Shown here: piece by piece, positions 37,292 through 46,259 of the stretch
How positions within the stretch are numbered: position 1 is the stretch's first letter
Layout: the number at the start of each line of letters is the position of its first letter
NCBI RefSeq assembly: GCF_000165125.1
Contig: NZ_AEIU01000022.1
Coordinates: forward strand, 62,001 to 126,000
Direction of reading: 5' to 3'
Length of the DNA: 64,000 nt
Source of the DNA: Vibrio caribbeanicus ATCC BAA-2122
GTDB lineage: Bacteria; Pseudomonadota; Gammaproteobacteria; Enterobacterales; Vibrionaceae
Notes under the pieces: generated by a model
Seen by the model: only the letters and a program-made list of their open reading frames with translations
Database searches by the model: none
Told to the model about the DNA's origin: nothing
Position numbers and translations under genes: made by a program

Positions 37292-37641
37292 AAATATTTC
37301 CTGTAGAGCTCCCAGAACAATAAATGAACACTCGTTTATTGGGCTGCTATGTTGTGGGAAACAGTAATAAAAACAAAAATTTTGAGCATGGTTCTTCAAA
37401 AAGGCATTTTTAGCATCAATGAAGAAGGCTTAGTCAGCCGGCATGATAATGGTGAACTTGTCGATTCGATGTGGGAAAGGTATTGGTAAGTTTTGGTAAG
37501 CAACAACGATTGGTTTGTTTACACATACTTCAACATTACACATAGCCAGTTCCATCCAATGCTCAATATTGAACAGCGTACAAAACTATTAAGGAGAAGT
37601 ATGTCACACTTTTGTAATTATTTGTAATGATACGTATCAGT
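37292..37641. other. Intergenic region with a short coding-like stretch
   Basis: About 350 bases. A 33-codon plus-strand frame at 37388-37489 reads GIFSINEEGLVSRHDNGE and ends WERYW. It looks protein-like but is too short and unplaced to call a gene. The rest shows nothing I can support. Confidence 0.3.
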
Positions 37642-38925
37642 TCAAATCGGTAGTTTTATCGTAAACTTTGCCCCACCAAGAGAACTGTGTCCTACCTCGA
37701 TGTGGCCATAATGTCTTTTTACGATTAAATCGACGATTGCTAGCCCTAATCCAAACCCGCTCGCAGATTTATTTCTCGATCGATCAGTACTGTAGAAAGG
37801 TTTAAAAATTGAGGGCCAATGAGACTCGGGAATACCATCGCCATTATCTTCAACAGATATGCTGATAATATCTTGTTCCGTAGAGACATTAAGCTTCGTC
37901 ACCGATCTGCCATAGGTAATTGCATTGAGAATTAGATTTGACAATGCTCGCCTAAACAGCCATGAGTCCAAATTAACGTAGACCCTTTCTGAATAATCTA
38001 AAATGATATCATTCGAACAGTCTTGCCGCTGTTTGTTGACAACGTCTTCGATTAAGTTGATCAAATCTGTGGACTCAAACTTTAGATCTACCTCTGGCCT
38101 TTCGAGCTTGCCCATGTATAGTAAATCCTCAACCATACGTTCCATTTCTTCAGTATCTTCGATAATGCTAGAAACTTTCTGGTGTTGCTTATCGGTAAGA
38201 TTATCGTCTTTGAGCATTTCCGCTTGCCACTGAATTCGAAAGATAGGAGTGCGCAGATCATGAGCAACAGCATTAGCCAAAAATTGATTGCTAGAAATTA
38301 AGTTGGAGATTTTATCTGCCATATAATTGAAGCTTTTATTAAGTGTCCCCACTACCTTATTGCTTTGTAGAGGCGCTCTTACCTCAAGATCACCTCTTGC
38401 AAACTCCATAGTCACTTTCTCGAGAGTTTGGATCCTTCTGCCAAGAAACCAAACGAACCATAATGAGTAAATGAAAAAACCTAATAGTATAAAAACCCAA
38501 CCGATATCATCATCAAATTGAATGGCTCTCCACAAGTCGCTTTTCTTATCTGGAACAATATGGAAAACTAAATTAGGGTCAGTGAGCTTAAACCAAGGTT
38601 CTCTATCATCATCATAATATATGGAGTCTTCGATATGCTCAGTAGAAAAAAAGTGACCTACATCCTCGGGCAAGTTCTCTACTCTAACAATCAGAAGCTT
38701 ACGCGATGTTTCACTCACGACATGCTTGAGCGCGTCTACTGCTGCTTGAGCACCTTGCTGTTCAGAAATACTTAGAAGTACATTTCTAAATGCATTACCT
38801 TCTCTTTCCTGGAGCACATGATCATAGTCAGTATTGACACCATAGATAATAAGCTCATAGGCAAAAAGACTTGCCATAAACCATATGAGCAGACCTATGA
38901 AAGACTCTAAGTAGATCCTACGCAT
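37642..38925 (-). CDS. RstB-like sensor histidine kinase
   Basis: A 427-residue membrane kinase. There is a helix at about residues 8-27, a periplasmic sensor to about 150 and a second helix to about 165. A HAMP domain follows, then the phosphorylated His in VAHDLRTPIFR. The ATPase boxes are LSNLILNAITYG, VEDNGDGIP and GFGLGLAIV. The partner regulator is immediately upstream (14-base gap) and resembles RstA. The signal sensed is unknown. Confidence 0.9.
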   Translation of the reverse strand: MRRIYLESFIGLLIWFMASLFAYELIIYGVNTDYDHVLQEREGNAFRNVLLSISEQQGAQAAVDALKHVVSETSRKLLIVRVENLPEDVGHFFSTEHIEDSIYYDDDREPWFKLTDPNLVFHIVPDKKSDLWRAIQFDDDIGWVFILLGFFIYSLWFVWFLGRRIQTLEKVTMEFARGDLEVRAPLQSNKVVGTLNKSFNYMADKISNLISSNQFLANAVAHDLRTPIFRIQWQAEMLKDDNLTDKQHQKVSSIIEDTEEMERMVEDLLYMGKLERPEVDLKFESTDLINLIEDVVNKQRQDCSNDIILDYSERVYVNLDSWLFRRALSNLILNAITYGRSVTKLNVSTEQDIISISVEDNGDGIPESHWPSIFKPFYSTDRSRNKSASGFGLGLAIVDLIVKRHYGHIEVGHSSLGGAKFTIKLPI

Positions 38926-38939
38926 GAAGGCTCAATCCC

Positions 38940-39650
38940 CTACCAAGCATCGGGGACAAAGAGATAACCCTTGCCTCTTACTGTGATAATTCTCTTTGGT
39001 GTGGTTGAAGTGTCACCCAACTTTTTGCGCAAACCTACCACTTTGTTATCAACGGTTCGATCCAATCCATCGTACTCAATTCCACGCAGAATTTTTGTTA
39101 ACTCATCTCTCGATAGCGCTTGATCTGGTGAAGAAGCGAGTGCCCAAAGTAAATCAAATTCGCTATCGGACATAGGGATCGAATCACCATTCAATGTACA
39201 AGATTTTCTTGCCTCATTGAGAAATAGCTGACCGAATTCGATAGTCTTGTTTTGGCCTTTATTACCATTCGCAGGCCTTCTTAATAACATTCTCATTCTT
39301 GCCAATAACACACGAGGCTTGATAGGCTTTGTAATAAAGTCATCAGCACCTATCTCTAATGCTGCGACGTGGTCAAAATCATCATCACTCGCAGTGAGCA
39401 TCACCACTTTACCTTGATAACCTGACCTTATTTGTCTGCAGATCGTTAGCCCATCTACTCCTGGAAGCATCAAATCTAAAATTACAAGATCGGGTTGTTT
39501 CTCAATAATGACTGCTGCCACAGAATCGCCACTCTCGAATGAGGTCACATCAAAATCTTGTGAGCTAAAGTATTCCGTCAACATCTCACGGAGCTTCGTA
39601 TCGTCTTCAATAATATAGAGAGTGTGCTTAAGAATTTTTGCCATAGTCAT
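38940..39650 (-). CDS. RstA-like OmpR-family response regulator
   Basis: A 236-residue regulator. The receiver has the acidic pair IEDD, the phosphorylated Asp in LVILDLMLPG and the Lys in FITKPI. The winged-helix DNA-binding part carries LRGIEYDGLDRTVDNKVVGL and ends GYLFVPDAW, close to E. coli RstA. A second ATG two codons later is an equally good start. It heads a two-gene operon with the kinase. I leave the gene symbol blank because orthology is not proven. Confidence 0.9.
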   Translation of the reverse strand: MTMAKILKHTLYIIEDDTKLREMLTEYFSSQDFDVTSFESGDSVAAVIIEKQPDLVILDLMLPGVDGLTICRQIRSGYQGKVVMLTASDDDFDHVAALEIGADDFITKPIKPRVLLARMRMLLRRPANGNKGQNKTIEFGQLFLNEARKSCTLNGDSIPMSDSEFDLLWALASSPDQALSRDELTKILRGIEYDGLDRTVDNKVVGLRKKLGDTSTTPKRIITVRGKGYLFVPDAW

Positions 39651-39782
39651 CTTTAATACTGCTTTTCGTATGTCGCAATAAGTCTAGCTTATTCGTTTGT
39701 TAATTACTGTCAGTTTATATGTATGCGTTGGTAAGAGTAAAGGAAACAAATACCTTAGCATGGTGTAAAAAAGTATCAGACC

Positions 39783-39799
39783 ATATCAATAATTGATAT
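39783..39799. promoter_or_regulatory. Perfect palindrome upstream of the DUF2986 gene
   Basis: ATATCAAT-A-ATTGATAT, eight-base arms with one central base, 30 bases before the ATG. It could be an operator, but no known regulator site is matched with confidence. Confidence 0.3.
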
Positions 39800-39829
39800 C
39801 ATGCCCAATTATTTAAGAGGATAAAATCT

Positions 39830-39988
39830 ATGAATCGAAAAAAAAAGATTAATCAAGCATTAAAAGCCAAGAAGAAGAAAATGAACTCAAAGTTGCATAA
39901 AAGCAATAAACCTCGGTATATCTCTAAGGCTGAAAGAGAAAAGCTTGCGGCTATCGAGGGGCAAGAAGAGGCACAACAATGTGAATAG
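39830..39988 (+). CDS. DUF2986 small basic protein
   Basis: A 52-residue, very Lys-rich protein beginning MNRKKKINQALKAKKKK, with the conserved PRYISKAEREKL segment of DUF2986. AGAGG lies nine bases before the ATG. The family is found in vibrios and relatives. The charge suggests nucleic-acid or ribosome contact, but no function is known. It was found by reading the sequence directly because it is short. Confidence 0.85.
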   Translation: MNRKKKINQALKAKKKKMNSKLHKSNKPRYISKAEREKLAAIEGQEEAQQCE

Positions 39989-40020
39989 AGTCTATACCTC
40001 TTTCCATGATGCTACATTGT

Positions 40021-40497
40021 CTACAAAAGAAGAAACGTTTCATCAATAGGTGTAAAATTATCACAAACGTCAATCAGTGACTGTGATGTCAAACTTGGCA
40101 CACCAAATACATCAAATTTTGCATTGGATGTCTTTTTTACACGGTCAACTAGCACTTCAAAATCGCCATCACCCGATAATAATATGACTCGGTCAACTTC
40201 CTTGGATATATCGTAAATATCCAAGGCAATACCTATATCCCAATCACCTTTAGCAGTGCCATCTTTTCTTTGTAAGAATGGTTTAAGTTTAACTTCGAAA
40301 CCTATCCCTCTTAAGATGTGGTGAAACTGCCGCTGTTTTTCATGTTTAGAAGCGATGGCATAGGCGTTAGCAACAACGACTTCTTTTTCTGTTGCTACTA
40401 CATGCCAAAAATGATTGTAATCAAAGTGGGCTCGGTATTTCTCGCGAGTTGTGTAGTAAATATTCTGCACATCAACAAAGATTGCTATTTTTTCCAC
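40021..40497 (-). CDS. NYN domain (LabA/DUF88-like) predicted ribonuclease
   Basis: A 158-residue PIN-like protein. The acidic active-site pattern is present: IFVDVQNIYY near the N-terminus, GDWDIGIALDIY in the middle and LLSGDGDFEVLV near residue 112. These hold the metal-binding Asp residues. NYN proteins of this kind act on RNA. It sits alone, divergent from the diguanylate cyclase gene. Confidence 0.9.
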   Translation of the reverse strand: MEKIAIFVDVQNIYYTTREKYRAHFDYNHFWHVVATEKEVVVANAYAIASKHEKQRQFHHILRGIGFEVKLKPFLQRKDGTAKGDWDIGIALDIYDISKEVDRVILLSGDGDFEVLVDRVKKTSNAKFDVFGVPSLTSQSLIDVCDNFTPIDETFLLL

Positions 40498-40795
40498 ATT
40501 ATTAGTCTCAAATAAAAATATACGAAATAATACCAGAATTGAACAAAACAGTACTCATTTGTTCAATTCACCATCCTTAATGTAACATTCGTTAACATAA
40601 CTAAACTATTGATTGTATTATCTTTAATGCCGCATTTATCGTGAAAAATACAAATTTTTGGTACAAAATGTAACCTACAGTTCAAATACTGTGAGGTTCG
40701 ATAGGTTTGAGCCTTGATTCCAAATGTGAATAGAATATGATGGAAAAGTATTCAAGCGTTAGCATATTCTCATTTTTTAAACAAAGGCGAAGCAA
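40498..40795. other. Divergent promoter region with a 12-base inverted repeat
   Basis: AT-rich spacer between the NYN gene (minus) and the diguanylate cyclase gene (plus). At 40536-40569 the arms GAATTGAACAAA and TTTGTTCAATTC match perfectly across a ten-base gap, 39 bases before the NYN start codon. It could be an operator or a hairpin in the NYN 5' leader. Confidence 0.5.
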
Positions 40796-41839
40796 ATGGA
40801 GCTAGACATTTTTAATCCTTCAGGGCAGCTTCGCAGAGCCATAGTTTTTTGGCTTAGTACGCTAATAGCGGTTTTCTTACTGACAATAACAACTATAAAG
40901 CTAAGTTTCTTCCAAATAGAGTATTACAACATTATCGAAGGATGCTTAGGTTTCTTTTCTTTGGCGGTATCCTATCTTGCCTACAATGAAAATATTTCTA
41001 ATATACTCAAAACAGCCTATGTTTACAGTTTGATCATAGTGACAAGCTTGGCAACAAAAGTCTATCCAATGGAGTTTGGTATATTTTTATGGACTTGTTT
41101 ATTCCCGGTTGTATTTTACTTGATATTAGGTCGCCGCTGCGGTGCACTAGCAATAGGTACCGCATTTGTTGTTCAGGTCGGTATTCTCTCTTATGAAGTA
41201 ACAAATGACGACCTTGCCAACAATGCGCAACTGGTTATCAATTTCTCGCTCGTCTTTGTTGCGATATGGGCTACTTCTCATGTGCTTGAGGTTAAACGCA
41301 GACTGTCTGAAACCTCTTTAGGGCAACTTGCATCTCGTGATGCTCTGACTGGCGTGTATAACCGACATGCACTCGTTCATAACTACGATCATTACAGGCG
41401 CTCAGGCTCAAAAATTCCACTTTCATTACTCATTCTAGATTTGGATTATTTTAAAGCAGTCAATGATAAATTTGGGCACGATGTGGGAGACCGAGTTCTC
41501 GTGGAAACAGCAACGCTTATTGATGGGCTAAGTGGTGAGCATTTAGTTTATAGAATAGGTGGAGAAGAATTCTGTATCGCACTTCACGATACAGGCAGTA
41601 ATGAAGCAAGAGACAAAGCCGAGCAACTACGTCAGGCAATAGAGAGCTACATTTTCAACAATGAAGAAAACCCGATAGCACTAACCGCAAGTATTGGAGT
41701 TTATTACTGCAACCATTTTTCAAACTTAGAATCTGTGTTAAAGGCTGCAGATAAAGAACTCTATAAAGCAAAGAAAAATGGAAGAAATCAGGTTATGGTT
41801 TACTGCGATGACGAACAAGCCCAACTCCATTTCATTTAA
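40796..41839 (+). CDS. Membrane-bound diguanylate cyclase (GGDEF)
   Basis: A 347-residue protein with about six N-terminal helices (residues 15-170) and a C-terminal GGDEF domain opening ASRDALTGVYNRHAL. The active site is GGEEF, a form that keeps activity. The usual RxxD inhibitory site just before it reads SGEH, so product inhibition through that site is unlikely. It would make cyclic di-GMP from GTP at the inner membrane and so affect biofilm and motility. Confidence 0.93.
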   Translation: MELDIFNPSGQLRRAIVFWLSTLIAVFLLTITTIKLSFFQIEYYNIIEGCLGFFSLAVSYLAYNENISNILKTAYVYSLIIVTSLATKVYPMEFGIFLWTCLFPVVFYLILGRRCGALAIGTAFVVQVGILSYEVTNDDLANNAQLVINFSLVFVAIWATSHVLEVKRRLSETSLGQLASRDALTGVYNRHALVHNYDHYRRSGSKIPLSLLILDLDYFKAVNDKFGHDVGDRVLVETATLIDGLSGEHLVYRIGGEEFCIALHDTGSNEARDKAEQLRQAIESYIFNNEENPIALTASIGVYYCNHFSNLESVLKAADKELYKAKKNGRNQVMVYCDDEQAQLHFI

Positions 41840-41842
41840 TAA

Positions 41843-42502
41843 TCAATTGTCCTCTTCCTCAAAGACAATATTGTAATTTTCGGTATAGGTACATTGGGGC
41901 TGACGACTACAGGTGAAAAAACGACGGCCTTTAAAATCACCTTGAGATGCAACTTTTACGACCATTGGGCTCCCGCATTTTTTACAAAATCTAACTTCCT
42001 TGTCAGGCTCAATTAAATCGATATGAGCTGCAAGCAAACGTCGAAGTCGCCCCACCTGATAGCTATATTTCACAGTAATCCCTATCAAAGGGATGCCAGC
42101 CGAATTACAGCAATGCATTAGTAGTTTTTGCCGATCGACTTTTCCCTTATTCAACTCTTTACCATCATCAAGTTCAATGACAACCCTCGACTCTAATGTC
42201 CGAGGATCGCAAATAACAAAATCAAAGTAACTTTTTGAGATTCGGTTACTGGCAATAAACCACTCTTTTTTGTCCGTTGCCATTGGTGCAATGACATTAG
42301 TGAGGCTCACTTTACTTAACACAACACCATGTTTTCCAACAGCGGCTAATAGAGCATTATAAAGAGCGACTTCTTGAGCATTTAAAATCGGTCCCTTTTT
42401 CTTGTAGACACTGTCTTTTAGTTCTTCTTGCTTGATAAAACGCTTTTGTACAAAAAAGAAGAAAAGAACCAAAATAGCGAGAATGATAAAAATACTTTCC
42501 AT
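41843..42502 (-). CDS. DUF2726 protein with C-terminal topoisomerase-type zinc ribbon
   Basis: The ATG at 42502 gives 219 residues. There is one N-terminal helix (about 3-19). A DUF2726 nuclease-like domain follows, with FDFVICDPRTLESRVVIELDDG (Asp and Glu-x-Asp residues in the order of restriction-like folds). A zinc ribbon with FCKKCGSPMV and FFTCSRQPQC comes last. The joint presence suggests DNA binding near the membrane, but the function is unknown. It is convergent to the cyclase gene. Confidence 0.82.
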   Translation of the reverse strand: MESIFIILAILVLFFFFVQKRFIKQEELKDSVYKKKGPILNAQEVALYNALLAAVGKHGVVLSKVSLTNVIAPMATDKKEWFIASNRISKSYFDFVICDPRTLESRVVIELDDGKELNKGKVDRQKLLMHCCNSAGIPLIGITVKYSYQVGRLRRLLAAHIDLIEPDKEVRFCKKCGSPMVVKVASQGDFKGRRFFTCSRQPQCTYTENYNIVFEEEDN

Positions 42503-42649
42503 TTGACCCCAGTAAAGCAAAAAGCTTGTTTAGACCTCTTAATTATTCTTCTTTCTATTACGAGAACAAGCTTTGTTTAATAAATTTGAGAGATAAAAAT
42601 ATGGACAAAAAAGTTTTGCTCAATTTTCAATCAGAAAGGACAACCATTA

Positions 42650-43411
42650 TTATCTATATTTATCGAGAATCACTTGGTAACGACTTTTACCATTGTCGTC
42701 GATCTTTAACTTTAACTGATTAATGCCCTCTTGAAGTTTCCTCACCAACGCCCTGTCTGTGCCAAGGTTAAACGCAAAGTATAAATCCCCTTCACTCAAG
42801 GTAAACACGGCTTCGTAGTCTTCAGGGCTTTGTCCACTTTCCTTTAACCACCACTTGGCAACATTCTCTTCATAAGCCCAAAGATCCACTTCACCAGATA
42901 TAAATTGATGAACCAATTTTTGTGGCACTGTGTTTTCTATCATCGAATCTCTTGGTACACCCAGTTCAACGAGAAGTTGCTCACCAACATCGTCTCGGAT
43001 CACACCGATTCGATATTGAGCCAGGGCTAGAGGGCCGTTTATAGTAAAGTTTCTGTCTTTTCGACCCAAAACAACGATTTTTGTCTGGCTTATGGGCCCA
43101 GCCCATTGAAAAATGTGCTCTCTTAACTGCGTACGTGTAGTAGAAAAAAGTACAGTGTCAGGGGTAATCAAAGCAGAACGATACGCCGTTGCCCATGGCT
43201 GTACCTTTATATTATTGATATCGATAGGACTCTGGATTTGGGAGCTTGCTTCAACAAGAATATCGATAGCGATGCCTTTGGTGATATTGTTTTGTTTGTA
43301 GTTATAAGGTGGATACTGCTCTGTCACATAACTTAGGGTATTGATTTGTGAGCTGTTAACGATAGGAATTAAAAATATCGCCATTAGGAACACAAATATT
43401 GATACACGCAT
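42650..43411 (-). CDS. Periplasmic amino-acid-type substrate-binding protein (SBP_bac_3), orphan
   Basis: A 253-residue exported protein (signal peptide to about residue 20). The mature protein reads VTEQYPPYNY and FSTTRTQLREHIFQWAGPI, typical of the polar amino-acid binding family. No transporter permease or ATPase is adjacent. Orphan members of this group often sense ligands or serve other transporters. The ligand is unknown. Confidence 0.85.
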   Translation of the reverse strand: MRVSIFVFLMAIFLIPIVNSSQINTLSYVTEQYPPYNYKQNNITKGIAIDILVEASSQIQSPIDINNIKVQPWATAYRSALITPDTVLFSTTRTQLREHIFQWAGPISQTKIVVLGRKDRNFTINGPLALAQYRIGVIRDDVGEQLLVELGVPRDSMIENTVPQKLVHQFISGEVDLWAYEENVAKWWLKESGQSPEDYEAVFTLSEGDLYFAFNLGTDRALVRKLQEGINQLKLKIDDNGKSRYQVILDKYR

Positions 43412-43526
43412 AACGACCTCTAAAGTAATCAGCTCTTGTCCATCTAAAACTTTAGAGGGCGTTTTATCTATCGTCTAGTCATAAATCGTCTCAGTCAAAA
43501 TTTTTACAATCTTATTTATATTCCCA

Positions 43527-44684
43527 TCATACAGTGGTATCACGACTTACCTTTGACAAAAACTTTATCCAGCGCTGGCTAATTTTTGAGGACTTTATTC
43601 TGTCAGCCCTTTTAGCCTCATGCAGTGCTTTATTGATTTCGCCCAATTTGTAGAATGCTTCAGCCCTTGTCATAGCCACTCTTTCTGGATTCTTTTTGAT
43701 ATCTTTGGTTAGGTCCAAGACTTCTCTGTAGTGTTGCTGTTGAAGTAACAAGCCGATAAGGTTCCAGCGATACTTAGACTTATATTTCGAAGCAGATTGC
43801 CATACCGCGATGGCTTTATCCCACTCTTTTGCCCTTTGCCAGTAAACGGCTTGTTCAAAGAGCAGTTTAACATCAGTTGAAGCATCATTTAGTTGGCTAA
43901 TTTCCAACGCCGCTTTTTCTGGGAGGCCAACTTGAGCATATAGCTGAGCTAACATTCTAAGATCTCGCTGTGACAATTCAACATGATTTACTTTAGCTAG
44001 AGAGAGTGTATCGACAGCATCACGCACTTTACCTACTTGTACCTGAAGTGAAGCGAGTTGGCGCCACCAGCTTGCTTTTTCTGGTTTTATTTCTAACAAA
44101 GACTTCAATGTTAATATCGCTCTATCCCATTTTTTGAGTTCAAGTTGAGCGCCCAATTTTAGAGATAAAGGCTGAACTCTTTCCTTTGGGGAAGTCTTAA
44201 AATACTTATTAACCGATGAGATAACAGACTTCCATTGGCCTAATTGATAATGAGCTTGAGCGATTCGTAGCCATAAACCTTCTGAATCAGGCTTGGGCTC
44301 TGAAGTCTTTACCAATGAATAATATCGAGGTAACGCCTGGGTAAACTGCCCTGAACTTAAGTATAAATCTGCCAACATTTTTTCAGTTGACCATGCTATG
44401 TCCGGTAATAATTGCTTACTATCTACAGCTGCTTTTAGGTGCAAGATTGCATCAGAAACTTGTTCTTCTTGCCAATAGAAAATACCCAGCATTCTTGATA
44501 TATAAGCCTGATCGTACAAGCGAGAGGTCTCGATAGCTTTAAGCAAACGAATAGCTTCATCAGTCTTCTCCTCTTGAGAAAGTTGATAAGCTTTTTGAGC
44601 TTTAATAGCAATGTACTGACTTAACTCTTTACCATGTGCGAGAGAAGAAAGCATGAGCAATAGAATAAGAATTAAGCGTTCCAT
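43527..44684 (-). CDS. TPR-repeat protein of the TonB operon
   Basis: A 385-residue protein with a signal peptide (about 1-18) and many helical pairs of tetratricopeptide type, for example LGIFYWQEEQVSDAILHLKA and LAQLYAQVGLPEKAALEI. It is the last gene of the operon and overlaps the tonB stop by one base. The same TPR gene follows tonB2 in Vibrio cholerae. It probably acts as a periplasmic scaffold for the TonB complex; that is inferred from context. Confidence 0.85.
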   Translation of the reverse strand: MERLILILLLMLSSLAHGKELSQYIAIKAQKAYQLSQEEKTDEAIRLLKAIETSRLYDQAYISRMLGIFYWQEEQVSDAILHLKAAVDSKQLLPDIAWSTEKMLADLYLSSGQFTQALPRYYSLVKTSEPKPDSEGLWLRIAQAHYQLGQWKSVISSVNKYFKTSPKERVQPLSLKLGAQLELKKWDRAILTLKSLLEIKPEKASWWRQLASLQVQVGKVRDAVDTLSLAKVNHVELSQRDLRMLAQLYAQVGLPEKAALEISQLNDASTDVKLLFEQAVYWQRAKEWDKAIAVWQSASKYKSKYRWNLIGLLLQQQHYREVLDLTKDIKKNPERVAMTRAEAFYKLGEINKALHEAKRADRIKSSKISQRWIKFLSKVSRDTTV

Positions 44685-45304
44685 TACTTGTCCAACTTAA
44701 ATTCAATTGTTTGAGAAATTCCAAATTGAGATACCGCGACACCATCAACAATTTTTGGCTGATACCTCCACTTTTTGATCGCTCTTATCGCTTCCCTATC
44801 AAATATTCGTTTTGGCTGAGCGGAAGTGACTTTTACATCAACAGCTCTACCTTTTGAGTCGATGGTAAAACTCAATGTTATAGAACCCTCTATGTTTCTC
44901 TTTAGGGCTCTTGCCGGATAATTAGGCTCTACACGACTAAGCGGCATAACATTTTGTGTCACACCAAAATCACCGAATTTTGGCGAGCTAATTTCTATGC
45001 CTGATATAGAGGTATCCAATCCTAGTGTCATAGGACTAACAGGAGAAATATTTGAGGGTGATGGAGTTTGTGAAGTCAGAGCAGAAAGTTGTTGTGGGGC
45101 TTGTGGGGCTTTCGGCTTTTCTGGCGCCGCACGCTGGCGGCGTTGAAGAGCACTATCCTCTTCAACCATAACCATGTTAAACGCAAGAGATTCTGTTTTT
45201 TTTAAGTTGCGATCCGAATCTACACTAACCATAAGAGCCATAAAACTGAATACAGAGATAGACAAGAATAAAGCGATAGGAGTAGCAATAAAAAAGCGAT
45301 TCAC
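44684..45304 (-). CDS. tonB: TonB2/TonB3-type energy transducer TonB
   Basis: A 206-residue protein, the size of the short Vibrio TonB2. One N-terminal helix (about 8-27) is followed by a short proline-rich linker (KPKAPQAPQQL). The C-terminal TonB domain carries PLSRVEPNYPARALKRNIEGSI and RAIKKWRYQPKI. It passes the inner-membrane proton gradient to outer-membrane siderophore or haem receptors. Starts and stops overlap with exbD and the TPR gene. I cannot tell TonB2 from TonB3 by sequence alone. Confidence 0.93.
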   Translation of the reverse strand: MNRFFIATPIALFLSISVFSFMALMVSVDSDRNLKKTESLAFNMVMVEEDSALQRRQRAAPEKPKAPQAPQQLSALTSQTPSPSNISPVSPMTLGLDTSISGIEISSPKFGDFGVTQNVMPLSRVEPNYPARALKRNIEGSITLSFTIDSKGRAVDVKVTSAQPKRIFDREAIRAIKKWRYQPKIVDGVAVSQFGISQTIEFKLDK

Positions 45305-45705
45305 TACTTTTTCTCCGCTGCCAAAGCAATGTTATTTATACCAGCTTGCTTCGCTGCGTCCATTACTTTTACTACCACTCCACTGTAAGCAAGCTCATCT
45401 GCTTGAATTACCAAAGAGGCATCTGGCTTGTCTAAAAGAAGATTTTCTAGTGAGGCTTGCACTCTCTCTAAATCAACCATTCTCTTATCGATATACACAT
45501 CGCTGTTTGATGTCACCGCAACAAAAATCCCCGCGTCTTTTTGACTAACGGCGCTCGCGGCAGCAGGTCGATTGACCTCAACACCGGATTCACGCACAAA
45601 TGAGCTAGTCACAATGAAAAATATCAGCATAATAAATACAATATCGAGCATAGATGTAAGATCGATTTGCGCTTCTTCTTGTTGCTGACGTCTACCGAGT
45701 CTCAT
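45304..45705 (-). CDS. exbD: ExbD, TonB-system proton channel subunit
   Basis: The ATG at 45705 gives 133 residues starting MRLGRRQQQEEAQ; the longer frame overlaps exbB and is rejected. One helix follows the conserved IDLTSMLDIVFIMLIFFIV, in which the Asp of MLD is the proton-carrying residue. The remainder is the periplasmic domain. It overlaps the exbB end by four bases. Confidence 0.95.
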   Translation of the reverse strand: MRLGRRQQQEEAQIDLTSMLDIVFIMLIFFIVTSSFVRESGVEVNRPAAASAVSQKDAGIFVAVTSNSDVYIDKRMVDLERVQASLENLLLDKPDASLVIQADELAYSGVVVKVMDAAKQAGINNIALAAEKK

Positions 45706-46259
45706 CGACGACTCCTTAATGATTTTTCCAACTTTATCTGTTTTGTCATACAAATCTTTGATAGCCGTGAATGACAAAACATTCCTGTAAGGGCGGCAAC
45801 CATACCTGCCATTGTTGGTATAGTTGCTAAAGAAATACCTGAGGCCATTAATTCAGGGCTACTGCTTCCTTGATTTGCCATTACATCAAATACTGAAATC
45901 ATACCTGTCACTGTGCCTAAGAGACCAAGCATCGGGCATATCGCAACCAACACTTTAATAAATCGCAGGTTTTTATTCAGTGAACACTTTGCCGATGCAA
46001 GCCAGCCGTCTCTTATAGAGACAGCAAACCATGAATCATGATCGTCCCTTTGCATCCATGCATCCACCCATTTTTGTCGCAATTTAGGGAACTCGAACCA
46101 CAAAAATAACATGCGCTCGATAGCCAAAGTCCATGTAAGAAACACAACCCCAGCAAGCCACCAAAGTACCAGCCCCCCTTGTTGCATAAAGTTTCCTAGA
46201 GAGGTTCCTTTTAATGAAGACAAGAAGCCATCGGTTAGTAAGGCAAGGAATGACTCCAT
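45702..46259 (-). CDS. exbB: ExbB, TonB-system proton channel subunit
   Basis: The ATG at 46259 overlaps the ttpC stop by one base and gives 185 residues. Three helices are visible. The segment ICPMLGLLGTVTGMISVFDVMA is the MotA/TolQ/ExbB signature, with the second GIS-LA-IPTMAGM part after it. It forms the proton channel with ExbD and powers TonB. Confidence 0.95.
   Translation of the reverse strand: MESFLALLTDGFLSSLKGTSLGNFMQQGGLVLWWLAGVVFLTWTLAIERMLFLWFEFPKLRQKWVDAWMQRDDHDSWFAVSIRDGWLASAKCSLNKNLRFIKVLVAICPMLGLLGTVTGMISVFDVMANQGSSSPELMASGISLATIPTMAGMVAALTGMFCHSRLSKICMTKQIKLEKSLRSRR

Noticed and set aside
42526-42723. 65-codon plus-strand frame between the DUF2726 and binding-protein genes
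   Set aside because: It runs into the end of the minus-strand binding-protein gene and shows no family pattern.
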